From contig JAEZPG010000096.1 of assembly GCA_023413555.1 (NCBI GenBank), forward strand, positions 97,174 to 161,173: DNA of 64,000 nucleotides, read 5' to 3'. This DNA comes from Bacillota bacterium. GTDB taxonomy: Bacteria > Bacillota > Clostridia > Lachnospirales > Lachnospiraceae. Below the pieces are notes generated by a model, which had not been told where the DNA came from, ran no database searches, and worked only from the letters and a program-made list of their open reading frames with translations. Of this stretch, positions 1 to 7,513 are shown piece after piece; positions within the stretch are counted from its first letter, which is position 1; each line of letters begins with the position of its first letter. The position numbers and the translations under genes were made by a program.

Positions 1-417
1 GCTGCTGTAGAAGAAGGTATTATCGCAGGAGGTGGATCTGCATATATCCACGCTGCTAAAGAAGTAGCTAAGCTTGCAGCTGAATTAGACGGAGATGAAA
101 AGACAGGTGCTAATATCATCTTAAAAGCATTGGAATCTCCACTTAAGATCATCGCTGCCAATGCTGGTTTAGAAGGATCTGTAATCATTAACAAAGTGAG
201 AGAATCCGACCCAGGCTATGGTTTCGATGCTTTAAAAGAAGAATATGTTGATATGGTAGCTAGTGGAATTCTTGACCCTGCTAAGGTTACAAGAAGTGCA
301 TTGCAGAATGCAACAAGTGTTGCTTCTACTCTTCTTACGACTGAAAGCGTTGTAGCTACTATCAAAAAAGATGAGCCAGCAATGCCAGCAGGTAACCCAG
401 GTATGGGAATGATGTAA
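1..417 (+). CDS. groL: Chaperonin GroEL, C-terminal part (5' end outside window)
   Basis: The frame is open from the first base and encodes the last 138 residues of the 60-kDa chaperonin, which with GroES forms the ATP-driven cytosolic folding chamber. What is visible is the intermediate and equatorial C-terminal part: the VEEGIIAGGG segment near the start, the ILKALESP and GFDALKEEYVDM segments, the DPAKVTRSAL helix, and the GMGMM tail that resembles the Gly-Met repeat tail of the family. Only the C-terminal quarter or so of a roughly 540-residue protein is present. A strong hairpin follows about 25 bases after the stop, so it is the last gene of its transcript. The identification is secure; the start lies outside the window. 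Confidence 0.97.
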   Translation, partial: AAVEEGIIAGGGSAYIHAAKEVAKLAAELDGDEKTGANIILKALESPLKIIAANAGLEGSVIINKVRESDPGYGFDALKEEYVDMVASGILDPAKVTRSALQNATSVASTLLTTESVVATIKKDEPAMPAGNPGMGMM

Positions 418-442
418 TTAAATAAAACAGTAATGAATATAT

Positions 443-486
443 AAAACCCAGCAGGAGACACTAAATGTGTTTTCTGCTGGGTTTTC
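443..486 (+). terminator. Rho-independent terminator after groEL
   Basis: A perfect 12-bp stem (443-454 with 474-485, core CCCAGCAG/CTGCTGGG) closes a 19-base loop, and the 3' arm ends in a T run. It ends the groEL transcript. The A-rich 5' arm means it could also serve the convergent minus-strand gene at 523-1101. Confidence 0.85.
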
Positions 487-522
487 TGCTCTTTGTCCAT
501 AATCCTAAGCACCCCTTGCTAA

Positions 523-1101
523 CTATAACACCCGAATTCGGTAGGCATTAGACAATGGCGGTATACTAAAGGTTTGACGAGTGGAATAGTCTGCTCGTAT
601 AAGCTGCCCTAGGCGTAGAGCTCCAAAGGGGATTTGTTGTCCTCTTCGATTTAATATCACTGTATCCGGAGTAATATTTAGCCGAATCTGATTAGATGGT
701 TCATTTACAGGACCAACCAGAATCTGATTTGCATTACGGTTAATCTGTAAAATCGCTCCTAAAATAATATGGTATGAACTAGCGGGTGGAATAAGGGTAA
801 TCCTTATTGCTCTTGCTTGAGGGGGGAGACTGGCAGTCATAGCAGGGCTTATTTCAGCATCCAAGGTCATACCCAACTGGATGCGACGTCTGGAAAGTGC
901 TCTTCCATAAGTGTTGCGAACCAATGTCTGATTAGTCACTACTAGAACCAAAGTCTGCATAGTCCCTCTGGGAACAGGGGGTATATAGGAAACCGTTACA
1001 TAAGTGACATTACGTACATTACGAATCTCTTGAACAGTAGCATTTCTTACACGATAAAAATTATTTACACATGGGCCTCCGAGGCGAGAATTACAAGGCA
1101 T
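523..1101 (-). CDS. Uncharacterised protein, 192 aa
   Basis: I do not recognise a named family. The protein has no signal peptide or membrane segment, carries two cysteines near the N-terminus (residues 3 and 11), and is built of alternating hydrophobic and polar residues that suggest beta strands. It has an RNVTYVTVSYIPP segment, then a TLVLVVTNQTLV segment, then MTASLPPQARA, and a second half with similar strand spacing (ILQINRNANQILVG, IRLNITPDTVILN). The two halves look like a degenerate duplication of one beta domain. Arg and Asn are abundant. The start is supported by AGGAGG eight bases or so upstream on the minus strand. The gene stands alone between groEL and guaB, convergent with groEL. 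A role in the spore or cell surface is possible but is only a guess. Confidence 0.7.
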   Translation of the reverse strand: MPCNSRLGGPCVNNFYRVRNATVQEIRNVRNVTYVTVSYIPPVPRGTMQTLVLVVTNQTLVRNTYGRALSRRRIQLGMTLDAEISPAMTASLPPQARAIRITLIPPASSYHIILGAILQINRNANQILVGPVNEPSNQIRLNITPDTVILNRRGQQIPFGALRLGQLIRADYSTRQTFSIPPLSNAYRIRVL

Positions 1102-1253
1102 GTTACCTCCTATTTTTTATGTGGCTTTGAGCCATAAGTGCTTTCTATATCATATGCGTATGAATTGGAAAAGTTCAGAGATGACAGGAAAATATCCAAG
1201 ACTTGGGCAGTATAGAACAGGCTACAGATTAATGCACTATGACAATTATTATG

Positions 1254-1282
1254 TTGACAACCTAAGTATTTTTAGTTATACT
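1254..1282 (+). promoter_or_regulatory. Sigma-A promoter of guaB
   Basis: TTGACA (1254-1259) and TATACT (1277-1282) are separated by exactly 17 bases, close to the consensus. The guaB ATG lies about 145 bases downstream, leaving a long leader that contains the inverted repeat at 1360-1390. Confidence 0.75.
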
Positions 1283-1359
1283 TGTAAAAATCTTTTTTAT
1301 TAATAGTAAAAGATTCATTAGCAATTCTAATTATTAAGAATTTACCATAATTGGAGATA

Positions 1360-1390
1360 TGTTCTATAGGATTTTATGCCCTATAGAACA
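1360..1390 (+). promoter_or_regulatory. Perfect inverted repeat in the guaB leader
   Basis: TGTTCTATAGG (1360-1370) is exactly complementary to CCTATAGAACA (1380-1390), with a 9-base loop. No T run follows, so it is not an ordinary terminator. It lies in the predicted 5' UTR about 38 bases before the guaB start and may be an RNA hairpin or an operator; function is unknown. Confidence 0.6.
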
Positions 1391-1427
1391 TAATAATAAT
1401 AAGACAAAGAAAGAGAGGGTAACTAAA

Positions 1428-2885
1428 ATGGGAACAATCATTGGCGATGGTATTACATTTGACGATGTACTATTAGTTCCGGCGTACGCTGAAATTATTC
1501 CAAACCAGGTACAACTAACCACTAACTTAACCAAATCCATTCAACTTAATATTCCTATGATGAGTGCAGGAATGGATACTGTAACTGAGCATAGAATGGC
1601 AATTGCAATGGCAAGACAGGGCGGAATAGGCGTTATACACAAAAATATGTCTATTGAAGCACAGGCAGAGGAAGTTGACAAGGTAAAACGTTCAGAAAAT
1701 GGGGTAATCACAGATCCATTTTATTTATCACCAGAACATACTTTAGCAGATGCAAATGATTTAATGGCTAAATTCAGAATTAGCGGTGTACCTATTACAG
1801 AAGGCAAAAAGTTGGTAGGTATTATCACAAACCGTGATCTTAAATTTGAAACTGATTTCTCAAAAAAAATTAAGGAGTCTATGACTTCTGAAAATCTTAT
1901 TACAGCGCAGGAAGGCATTACTTTAAGTGAGGCTAAAAAGATTCTTGCTACTGCTCGTAAAGAAAAACTCCCTATTATTGACAAATATGGTAATTTAAAA
2001 GGTTTAATTACCATTAAGGATATTGAAAAGCAAATTAAATATCCACTTTCCGCAAAGGACGCCCAAGGCCGCTTGCGTTGTGCTGCAGCTGTAGGAATTA
2101 CCCATAATATTATGGAACGCGTGGATGCACTGGTAAATGCCAAGGTTGACTGTATCGTGATCGATTCCGCACATGGTCATTCCAAAAATGTTATGGAAAC
2201 AGTAAAAATGGTTAAAACCAAATATCCTGATCTTCAGGTAATTGCAGGAAATGTGGCTACTGGAGATGGAACTCGTGCTCTTATCGAAGCAGGAGCAGAT
2301 GCTGTTAAGGTTGGTATTGGACCAGGTTCTATCTGTACCACCCGTGTAGTGGCAGGTATTGGTGTTCCTCAGATAACCGCTATTATGGATGCGTATGGAG
2401 TGGCTAAGGAGTATGGAGTTCCTATTATTGCAGACGGTGGTATTAAATACTCAGGAGATATGACAAAAGCTATTGCAGCCGGTGCTAACGTATGTATGAT
2501 GGGTAGTATATTTGCTGGATGTGATGAGTCACCTGGAACATTTGAGTTATTCCAAGGTAGAAAATATAAAGTATACCGTGGTATGGGATCCATTGCTGCT
2601 ATGGAAAATGGTAGCAAGGACCGTTACTTCCAGGAAGACGCTAAGAAATTAGTACCAGAAGGCGTTGAAGGACGTGTGGCATATAAGGGAACTGTTGAGG
2701 ATACTGTATTCCAATTAATGGGTGGTTTACGTTCCGGTATGGGCTACTGTGGAACTGCTACTATTGAGGAATTAAAGCTAAATGGCAAGTTCGTGAAGAT
2801 TTCAGCAGCTTCCTTAAAGGAAAGTCATCCTCATGACATTCATATTACCAAAGAAGCTCCAAACTATAGCCTAGACGACAAATAG
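1428..2885 (+). CDS. guaB: Inosine-5'-monophosphate dehydrogenase
   Basis: Oxidises IMP to XMP with NAD+, the committed step to GMP, in the cytosol. The protein is 485 residues, the usual length. It opens with the MGTIIGDGITFDDVLL signature, has a pair of CBS domains at about residues 95-205, and resumes the TIM barrel with GNVATGDGTRALIEAGADAV. The catalytic loop GPGSICTTR places the nucleophilic cysteine near residue 303, and the flap region follows (GSKDRYFQ, EGVEGRVAYKG). An in-frame ATG 69 bases upstream exists, but the 1428 start matches the family and sits after GAGAGGGT. A sigma-A promoter and an inverted-repeat leader precede it, and a terminator follows, so it is probably monocistronic. 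Confidence 0.97.
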   Translation: MGTIIGDGITFDDVLLVPAYAEIIPNQVQLTTNLTKSIQLNIPMMSAGMDTVTEHRMAIAMARQGGIGVIHKNMSIEAQAEEVDKVKRSENGVITDPFYLSPEHTLADANDLMAKFRISGVPITEGKKLVGIITNRDLKFETDFSKKIKESMTSENLITAQEGITLSEAKKILATARKEKLPIIDKYGNLKGLITIKDIEKQIKYPLSAKDAQGRLRCAAAVGITHNIMERVDALVNAKVDCIVIDSAHGHSKNVMETVKMVKTKYPDLQVIAGNVATGDGTRALIEAGADAVKVGIGPGSICTTRVVAGIGVPQITAIMDAYGVAKEYGVPIIADGGIKYSGDMTKAIAAGANVCMMGSIFAGCDESPGTFELFQGRKYKVYRGMGSIAAMENGSKDRYFQEDAKKLVPEGVEGRVAYKGTVEDTVFQLMGGLRSGMGYCGTATIEELKLNGKFVKISAASLKESHPHDIHITKEAPNYSLDDK

Positions 2886-2915
2886 AAAGAAACCAATTAA
2901 CTATAGTTATATTTT

Positions 2916-2955
2916 AAGGACATTTTCTAAAAGAAATTTTAGAAAATGTCCTTTT
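2916..2955 (+). terminator. Rho-independent terminator after guaB
   Basis: A long stem of AAGGACATTTTCTAAAA (2916-2932) and its complement (2937-2953) with a very short loop, ending in TTTT. It ends guaB and, with A residues at the 5' arm, may be bidirectional for the minus-strand amidase gene. Confidence 0.85.
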
Positions 2956-3024
2956 CTCAATATCCATATCTCACAGTGTGAAGCGTAACAAAGATACACA
3001 ACTGGTTAATTCTATCTTATGATT

Positions 3025-3732
3025 CTATTTTTCAAATAGTTCTTTTTTAAATGCCAGCCAAGCATCCTCATGCTCTACATAATACAATGGGCAAAGTTTG
3101 CCAGTTACATCATAATGCCGAATAACATCATTGATGTCTAAGTCATACTGGGAGCAAAGCCATCTGGTTAAAGAGATAAGAGCGTCATAGCTTTCCTTAG
3201 TAAACTTACCTGTTTCATCAGGATGACAGACTTCAATGGATAATGTATCTTTATTTCGATTATTACTTGCATAGGAAATCTCATTTGTAGGGATACATTG
3301 AATAATCTTACCATCCAAATCAATAATAAAATGACTACTTGCATAGGTGCTTCCGCTGTCTGCAAGTTTATTAAAATAATTCCTGTTAGCCTTGGCTGAG
3401 GTACCAGGATTGCCCACATAATGAATGACAACGCCATTTACTTTGCTAAGAGGAGTCTGTGGTCTGGAATAAGGGTTGGGATTCAGTAAATCTGCCTGAA
3501 TGGGAGGCTTTTTATAACTTGAAGCCATAACCGTGGCCGGACGGGCAGCTCCATCCCCTTCTATTGCGCTTGAAATATCATTTTCTTTAGTATTGGAAGT
3601 GTTTAACAGAAGAAAGCCTGTCACTACGGCCATTATGGTACCAATGAGACATAGAAATCGAATTAGATGTTTCTTTTTACGTTGAAGAGCCCTTTTTCTT
3701 CTAGGTGGATAATAGGAATTGTAGTATGACAT
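3025..3732 (-). CDS. Membrane-anchored N-acetylmuramoyl-L-alanine amidase (Amidase_2 type)
   Basis: Predicted to cleave the MurNAc-L-Ala bond of peptidoglycan outside the cell. Residues 1-21 are very basic, residues 24-44 form one membrane helix (signal anchor), and after a linker the Amidase_2/PGRP-like zinc domain runs from about 85 to 230. Likely zinc ligands are His104 in VVIHYVGNPG, His206 in IRHYDVTGKLCP and Cys214. The SSHFIIDLDGKIIQ strand and the SIEVCHPD segment are typical of the family. The start follows AGGAG on the minus strand. It is the last of three minus-strand genes, after the dCMP deaminase. Role (cell-wall turnover, germination or sporulation) cannot be told from sequence. 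Confidence 0.88.
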   Translation of the reverse strand: MSYYNSYYPPRRKRALQRKKKHLIRFLCLIGTIMAVVTGFLLLNTSNTKENDISSAIEGDGAARPATVMASSYKKPPIQADLLNPNPYSRPQTPLSKVNGVVIHYVGNPGTSAKANRNYFNKLADSGSTYASSHFIIDLDGKIIQCIPTNEISYASNNRNKDTLSIEVCHPDETGKFTKESYDALISLTRWLCSQYDLDINDVIRHYDVTGKLCPLYYVEHEDAWLAFKKELFEK

Positions 3733-3764
3733 AATACTCCTTTAGTATGTACCTTAAACCTCCT

Positions 3765-4244
3765 TTAGAGTTTTAAGGTTATAGTCTTATTTGCTGGTTC
3801 GTAAAGTCGGTAAGTAATACCTGCATTTTTCATCATACGTTTACTTGCTATGGTGGATCCGGTATTGGCATATTTGTCACATAGATAGATAACCTCCTTG
3901 ATTCCAACCTGTATTAGAGCTTTTGTACATTCGTTGCAAGGGAATAAAGAAGTGTAGAGCTTAGCTCCTTTCATATTAACGCCAGTATAGTTTAAAATGG
4001 CATTAAGTTCTGCATGACACACATAAGGATATTTGGTGTCTAGAAATTCACCATCTCTTTCCCAAGGGTATTCATCGTCAGAACATCCCTGTGGCATACC
4101 ATTATAGCCCATGGACAAAATACGATTATCATCATTGACTATACAAGCTCCTACACAGGTGTTTGGATCTTTACTCCGTTCAGCAGACAGAAGTGCAACT
4201 CCCATAAAATATTCATCCCATTTTAAGTAATCTTGCTTTTTCAT
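3765..4244 (-). CDS. Deoxycytidylate (dCMP) deaminase-like, ComEB family
   Basis: A zinc-dependent deaminase of the cytidine/deoxycytidylate family, expected to convert dCMP to dUMP for thymidylate synthesis. At 159 residues it has the normal size. The zinc site is complete: His77-Ala-Glu79 (HAELNAI) and Pro102-Cys103-x-x-Cys106 (PCNEC). The MGYNGMPQGCSDDEYPW segment, typical of dCMP deaminases, is present. The ATG overlaps the stop of the upstream membrane-protein gene by four bases (ATGA), which indicates translational coupling. Family assignment is strong; a choice between dCMP deaminase and a related deaminase rests on family resemblance. Confidence 0.92.
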   Translation of the reverse strand: MKKQDYLKWDEYFMGVALLSAERSKDPNTCVGACIVNDDNRILSMGYNGMPQGCSDDEYPWERDGEFLDTKYPYVCHAELNAILNYTGVNMKGAKLYTSLFPCNECTKALIQVGIKEVIYLCDKYANTGSTIASKRMMKNAGITYRLYEPANKTITLKL

Positions 4245-4885
4245 TTAGATACCCCTTTCTTTTTATGAATACAGTAAGCCAGGTACAAGCCTAAGCTTCC
4301 TAGTAGTACAACTAATACAATTGCAATGGCACAGTGCATAAAGTACCCCTCAGGGAGGATTGTTATGACAGGATCTGTAGTAGGGTCAAAGAGCCAGTCA
4401 TCATTACGGAAAAACAATTTATGAAAGATAACAAAGACTTTGTTAAAACTAATGCTCATAGCTAAACCTATAATAGCGGGAATGGCGATAGAGGTAAAGG
4501 CTGCAGTCTTTAAATATTGATAATCATGTTGTTTTCTTTTTCGAAGAACTAGGAAACAGAGTAGACCAAAGGATAGGGCCATAAGAATGTAACAGCCGTT
4601 AAAAATAATTTTTACCTCTGCAAAATGGCTTAGTCCACTAGAGGAGGCAGCCAGAGTGGGAAATTCTAACTTTCCGAAAAAAAATGGGGAGCAGTAAGCA
4701 ATGAGGGCATTGTAGTTCTCCATTATTACATCGTAACTTAGACCAGAGGTGGCTTCGATATTCAAATACTTTACATCGAATCGATACAAAGCTCCACAAT
4801 TTATCACAAAAATAGTACCGAGTGTTGCGAAAAAAATAAAAAACAATATACCAATGCCAATATATGATATTTTCTTTGTTTTCAT
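4241..4885 (-). CDS. Integral membrane protein, TIGR01906/DUF1461-like
   Basis: A 214-residue protein with four probable membrane helices: about residues 8-30, 97-117, 127-150 and 182-206. Between the first two is an external loop with NYNALIAYCSPFFFG and FPTLAASSSGLSHFAEV, which recalls the TIGR01906 (DUF1461) family of Firmicute membrane proteins. No enzymatic motif is visible and the function of the family is unknown. It heads the minus-strand block and overlaps the dCMP deaminase by four bases. Family name is from memory of the sequence pattern and should be confirmed by a profile search. Confidence 0.75.
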   Translation of the reverse strand: MKTKKISYIGIGILFFIFFATLGTIFVINCGALYRFDVKYLNIEATSGLSYDVIMENYNALIAYCSPFFFGKLEFPTLAASSSGLSHFAEVKIIFNGCYILMALSFGLLCFLVLRKRKQHDYQYLKTAAFTSIAIPAIIGLAMSISFNKVFVIFHKLFFRNDDWLFDPTTDPVITILPEGYFMHCAIAIVLVVLLGSLGLYLAYCIHKKKGVSK

Positions 4886-5050
4886 AGGTTACTCTCCTAA
4901 ACCATTTTATGATATCTCATAATCATTAAACCACTTCTATCATATTATAATATAGAACACATACTACCGCAATCATTAGAAATGGTAAAATAATAAGAAT
5001 AGTTAATAAGTAGAATTATAAAATTTAATTATACTTATAAATTAAAGCTG
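4886..5050. other. AT-rich divergent intergenic region
   Basis: This stretch separates the minus-strand membrane-protein gene from the purH leader. It is very AT-rich and holds several TATAAT-like hexamers on both strands. I see no gene or structured element in it beyond the purH promoter that begins at its end. Confidence 0.5.
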
Positions 5051-5079
5051 TTGAATTCTAAAATATTATGTAGTACACT
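5051..5079 (+). promoter_or_regulatory. Sigma-A promoter of purH
   Basis: TTGAAT (5051-5056), 17 bases, TACACT (5074-5079). The expected transcription start, around 5086, coincides with the first bases of the ZTP aptamer, as expected for a riboswitch-led transcript. Confidence 0.65.
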
Positions 5080-5087
5080 AAATTTAG

Positions 5088-5188
5088 AAGTCGTATGACT
5101 GGCGGAAATGGGAAAAACCCATGGGGAGTACGATGATTTGACATGCCGACCGCCTGGGCAGCCGTTAGGTTACCTAGGCGGTTTTTGC
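5088..5188 (+). promoter_or_regulatory. ZTP (pfl) riboswitch with overlapping terminator, upstream of purH
   Basis: The aptamer shows the ZTP class hallmarks. P1 pairs TCGTA (5091-5095) with TACGA (5129-5133). P2 pairs ATGGG (5108-5112) with CCCAT (5118-5122), followed by GGGGAG. The second domain hairpin pairs TGCC (5144-5147) with GGCA (5157-5160) around a loop containing CCGCC (5150-5154), which can pair with GGCGG (5101-5105) to form the pseudoknot. The conserved CCGCCTGGGCA string is intact. The same CCGCC bases also form the 5' arm of a terminator (5149-5158 with 5173-5182, then TTTTT), so pseudoknot and terminator are mutually exclusive. ZTP or ZMP binding should therefore turn purH on; this fits, as ZMP is the PurH substrate. 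Confidence 0.95.
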
Positions 5189-5260
5189 TGTTTTTTAAGT
5201 TATAATAGCAGTAGGCTGTCCAGATACTAACGGAGCATAGGAAAGAAAAGGAGAATGGAA

Positions 5261-6814
5261 ATGAGAGCATTAATTAGCGTATCAGACAAAACAGGGATTG
5301 TAGAATTTGCAAAGGAACTGGTTTCTTTAGGAGTCCAGATAATTTCTACAGGTGGTACCTATAGTAAGCTTAAATCGGAAGGTGTTGACGCAATTGAGAT
5401 TTCCGATGTAACAGGATTTCCAGAATGCCTAGATGGCCGCGTAAAGACTTTACATCCAGCAGTGCATGCAGGTTTACTGGCTATGAGAAGCAAATCAGAG
5501 CATATGCAGCAGTTAAAGGATTTGAACATTGAGACAATTGATATAGTTGTTGTAAACCTGTATCCTTTTAAGGCTACTATTATGAAGGATGGCGTAACAA
5601 GGGCTGAGGCAGTGGAGAATATTGATATCGGTGGACCTACTATGTTACGTAGTGCAGCAAAGAACTATCAGGATGTTGCAGTTGTTGTAGATCCAAGAGA
5701 TTATGAGAAGGTTCTTGTTGAATTAAATGAACATAAGGAAGTATCGTTAGATACAAAGTTTTATCTGATGCAAAAAGTGTTTATGCATACTTCTAATTAT
5801 GATACTATGATTGCAGATTTCTTGAAGAAGGAAAGAAATGATCATGAGCTTCCAGAGACCTTAACTATGACCTTTGAGAAAGTTCAAGATATGCGTTATG
5901 GGGAGAACCCTCATCAAAAAGCTGCATTCTACCGTGAGGTTGGTAAGAAGAAGGGATCCATAACTGATGCAGTTCAGTTGAATGGTAAAGAGCTTTCCTT
6001 TAACAACATTAATGATACCAATGGCGCATTAGAATTATTAAAAGAATTTACTGAGCCAACTGTAGTTGCTTGTAAGCATGGCAATCCATGTGGTGTAGGA
6101 AGTGCAGATACAATTGAGGAGGCCTTTGACAAGGCATTTGCAGCAGACAAGGTATCTATTTATGGTGGTATTGTAGTTGTTAACCGTCCTGTTACTAAGG
6201 AATTGGCTGAAAAGATGGCTAAGATATTCCTTGAAGTTATTGTGGCTCCAAGCTATGAGGAAGAAGCTCTAGCAATCTTTACTACTAAGAAGAATCTTCG
6301 TGTTCTAAAATTAGACGATATCAGCGTACCTCAGAATGAAAATGCATATGACTTAAAGAAAGTGAATGGTGGTTTAATCGTTCAGACCATCGATAGCAAA
6401 TTATTAAATGAGGATGAGCTAAAGGTAGCAACCAATCGGGCACCATCTGACAAGGAAATGGAAGATTTGAAATTTGCTTGGAAGGTTGTTAAATTTGTTA
6501 AATCCAACGGTATTGCATTAGCAAAGAACAAACAGACCATCGGGATTGGACCTGGACAGGTGAACCGTGTATGGGCAACTGAGCAGTGTGTGGAGCATGC
6601 AGCGGAGTTAATCGGTGAGGATGCTACCAAGGGGGCAGTACTTGCATCTGATGCATACTTCCCATTTGACGATAGTGTAGAAGCTGCCCACAAAGCAGGC
6701 ATTACTGCTATCATTCAACCTGGTGGCTCTATTCGTGACGAAGACAGCATTAAAAAGTGTAACGAATACGGAATAGCGATGGTATTTACCGGAATGCGTC
6801 ATTTCAAACACTAA
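5261..6814 (+). CDS. purH: Bifunctional AICAR formyltransferase / IMP cyclohydrolase
   Basis: Catalyses the last two steps of de novo IMP synthesis: formylation of AICAR (ZMP) with 10-formyl-THF, then ring closure to IMP. The N-terminal MGS-like cyclohydrolase domain (about 1-195) begins RALISVSDKTGIVEFAKEL and includes DGRVKTLHPAVHAGLLA. The C-terminal transformylase domain carries RYGENPHQKAAFY, KHGNPCGVG and a terminal MVFTGMRHFKH. I chose the ATG at 5261, not 5255, because AGGAG (5249-5253) then has a 7-base spacing; this gives 517 residues. It is preceded by a ZTP riboswitch and followed by a terminator, so it is transcribed alone. Confidence 0.97.
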   Translation: MRALISVSDKTGIVEFAKELVSLGVQIISTGGTYSKLKSEGVDAIEISDVTGFPECLDGRVKTLHPAVHAGLLAMRSKSEHMQQLKDLNIETIDIVVVNLYPFKATIMKDGVTRAEAVENIDIGGPTMLRSAAKNYQDVAVVVDPRDYEKVLVELNEHKEVSLDTKFYLMQKVFMHTSNYDTMIADFLKKERNDHELPETLTMTFEKVQDMRYGENPHQKAAFYREVGKKKGSITDAVQLNGKELSFNNINDTNGALELLKEFTEPTVVACKHGNPCGVGSADTIEEAFDKAFAADKVSIYGGIVVVNRPVTKELAEKMAKIFLEVIVAPSYEEEALAIFTTKKNLRVLKLDDISVPQNENAYDLKKVNGGLIVQTIDSKLLNEDELKVATNRAPSDKEMEDLKFAWKVVKFVKSNGIALAKNKQTIGIGPGQVNRVWATEQCVEHAAELIGEDATKGAVLASDAYFPFDDSVEAAHKAGITAIIQPGGSIRDEDSIKKCNEYGIAMVFTGMRHFKH

Positions 6815-6842
6815 GATGTATAAGGGTAAAGAACAAATTATG

Positions 6843-6879
6843 AAAAACCTCTTAAGCCGATGCAAGAGAGGTTTTTTTA
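6843..6879 (+). terminator. Rho-independent terminator after purH
   Basis: AACCTCT (6846-6852) pairs with AGAGGTT (6867-6873), flanked by A and T runs (seven T residues). Confidence 0.85.
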
Positions 6880-7031
6880 TTTTATCAAAATTTTTAACAG
6901 ACAAATGAGAAAAATAAGTGTATAATATTTATGTTTTAGTACATAGTTTAGATAAGTCAGTTACAAACTGGCGGTAGATTATATAATAATCTGTCTGTTT
7001 TAATAAGATTAAATGAAAAGGAGACACTGAT

Positions 7032-7439
7032 ATGGATAAGAAAAAAGGTTTTGTGGCAGAATTTAAAGAATTTATTTCAAGAGGTAGTGTAATAGACCTG
7101 GCTGTTGGTGTTATCATAGGTAGTGCATTTACTGCAATCGTTACCTCTTTGGTGAATGATATATTTATGCCGGCTATCGGTTGGTTGTTTGGTGGAATAA
7201 ATTTTACAGATTTAAAGATTGTTATTACAAAAGGTTCAGAAGGCGTGGAGGAGGCGGCAATTTATTATGGCAATTTCATTCAGAGTGTTGTCAATTTCCT
7301 ATTAATCGCTTTTGTTGTATTTATTGTTGTAAAGGGAATCAATCGTTTTTATAAGAAAGAGAAACCAGCGCCAAAGGCACCAGCGGAAGACATTCTTTTA
7401 CTTAGAGAAATTCGTGATCTTTTGCAGGAAAGAAAATAA
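7032..7439 (+). CDS. mscL: Large-conductance mechanosensitive channel MscL
   Basis: A homopentameric emergency valve opening under membrane tension on osmotic downshock. The 135-residue length is typical. The N-terminal amphipathic helix (FVAEFKEFISRGSVIDLAVGVIIG, read here as two parts) leads into TM1 at about 20-45, with the AVGVIIGSAF pore-lining glycines and the NDIFMPAIG segment. A periplasmic loop follows, then TM2 at about 78-103 and a charged cytoplasmic bundle ending LLLREIRDLLQERK. The ATG follows AAAGGAGACACTGAT. It stands alone between purH and the flavodiiron gene. Confidence 0.97.
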   Translation: MDKKKGFVAEFKEFISRGSVIDLAVGVIIGSAFTAIVTSLVNDIFMPAIGWLFGGINFTDLKIVITKGSEGVEEAAIYYGNFIQSVVNFLLIAFVVFIVVKGINRFYKKEKPAPKAPAEDILLLREIRDLLQERK

Positions 7440-7513
7440 TTATTTGTCAAAAGAATATGGACAAATTAAATATACTATATAATCTCAGGTAGAAAGGTAA
7501 AAGGTGAAAAACA

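Noticed and set aside
1100..1303. 67-codon plus-strand frame before guaB
   Set aside because: Lies over the guaB promoter, has no good ribosome site, and its product resembles nothing.
1283..1427. Purine or PRPP riboswitch before guaB
   Set aside because: The leader has an inverted repeat but none of the conserved core bases of known purine-related riboswitches.
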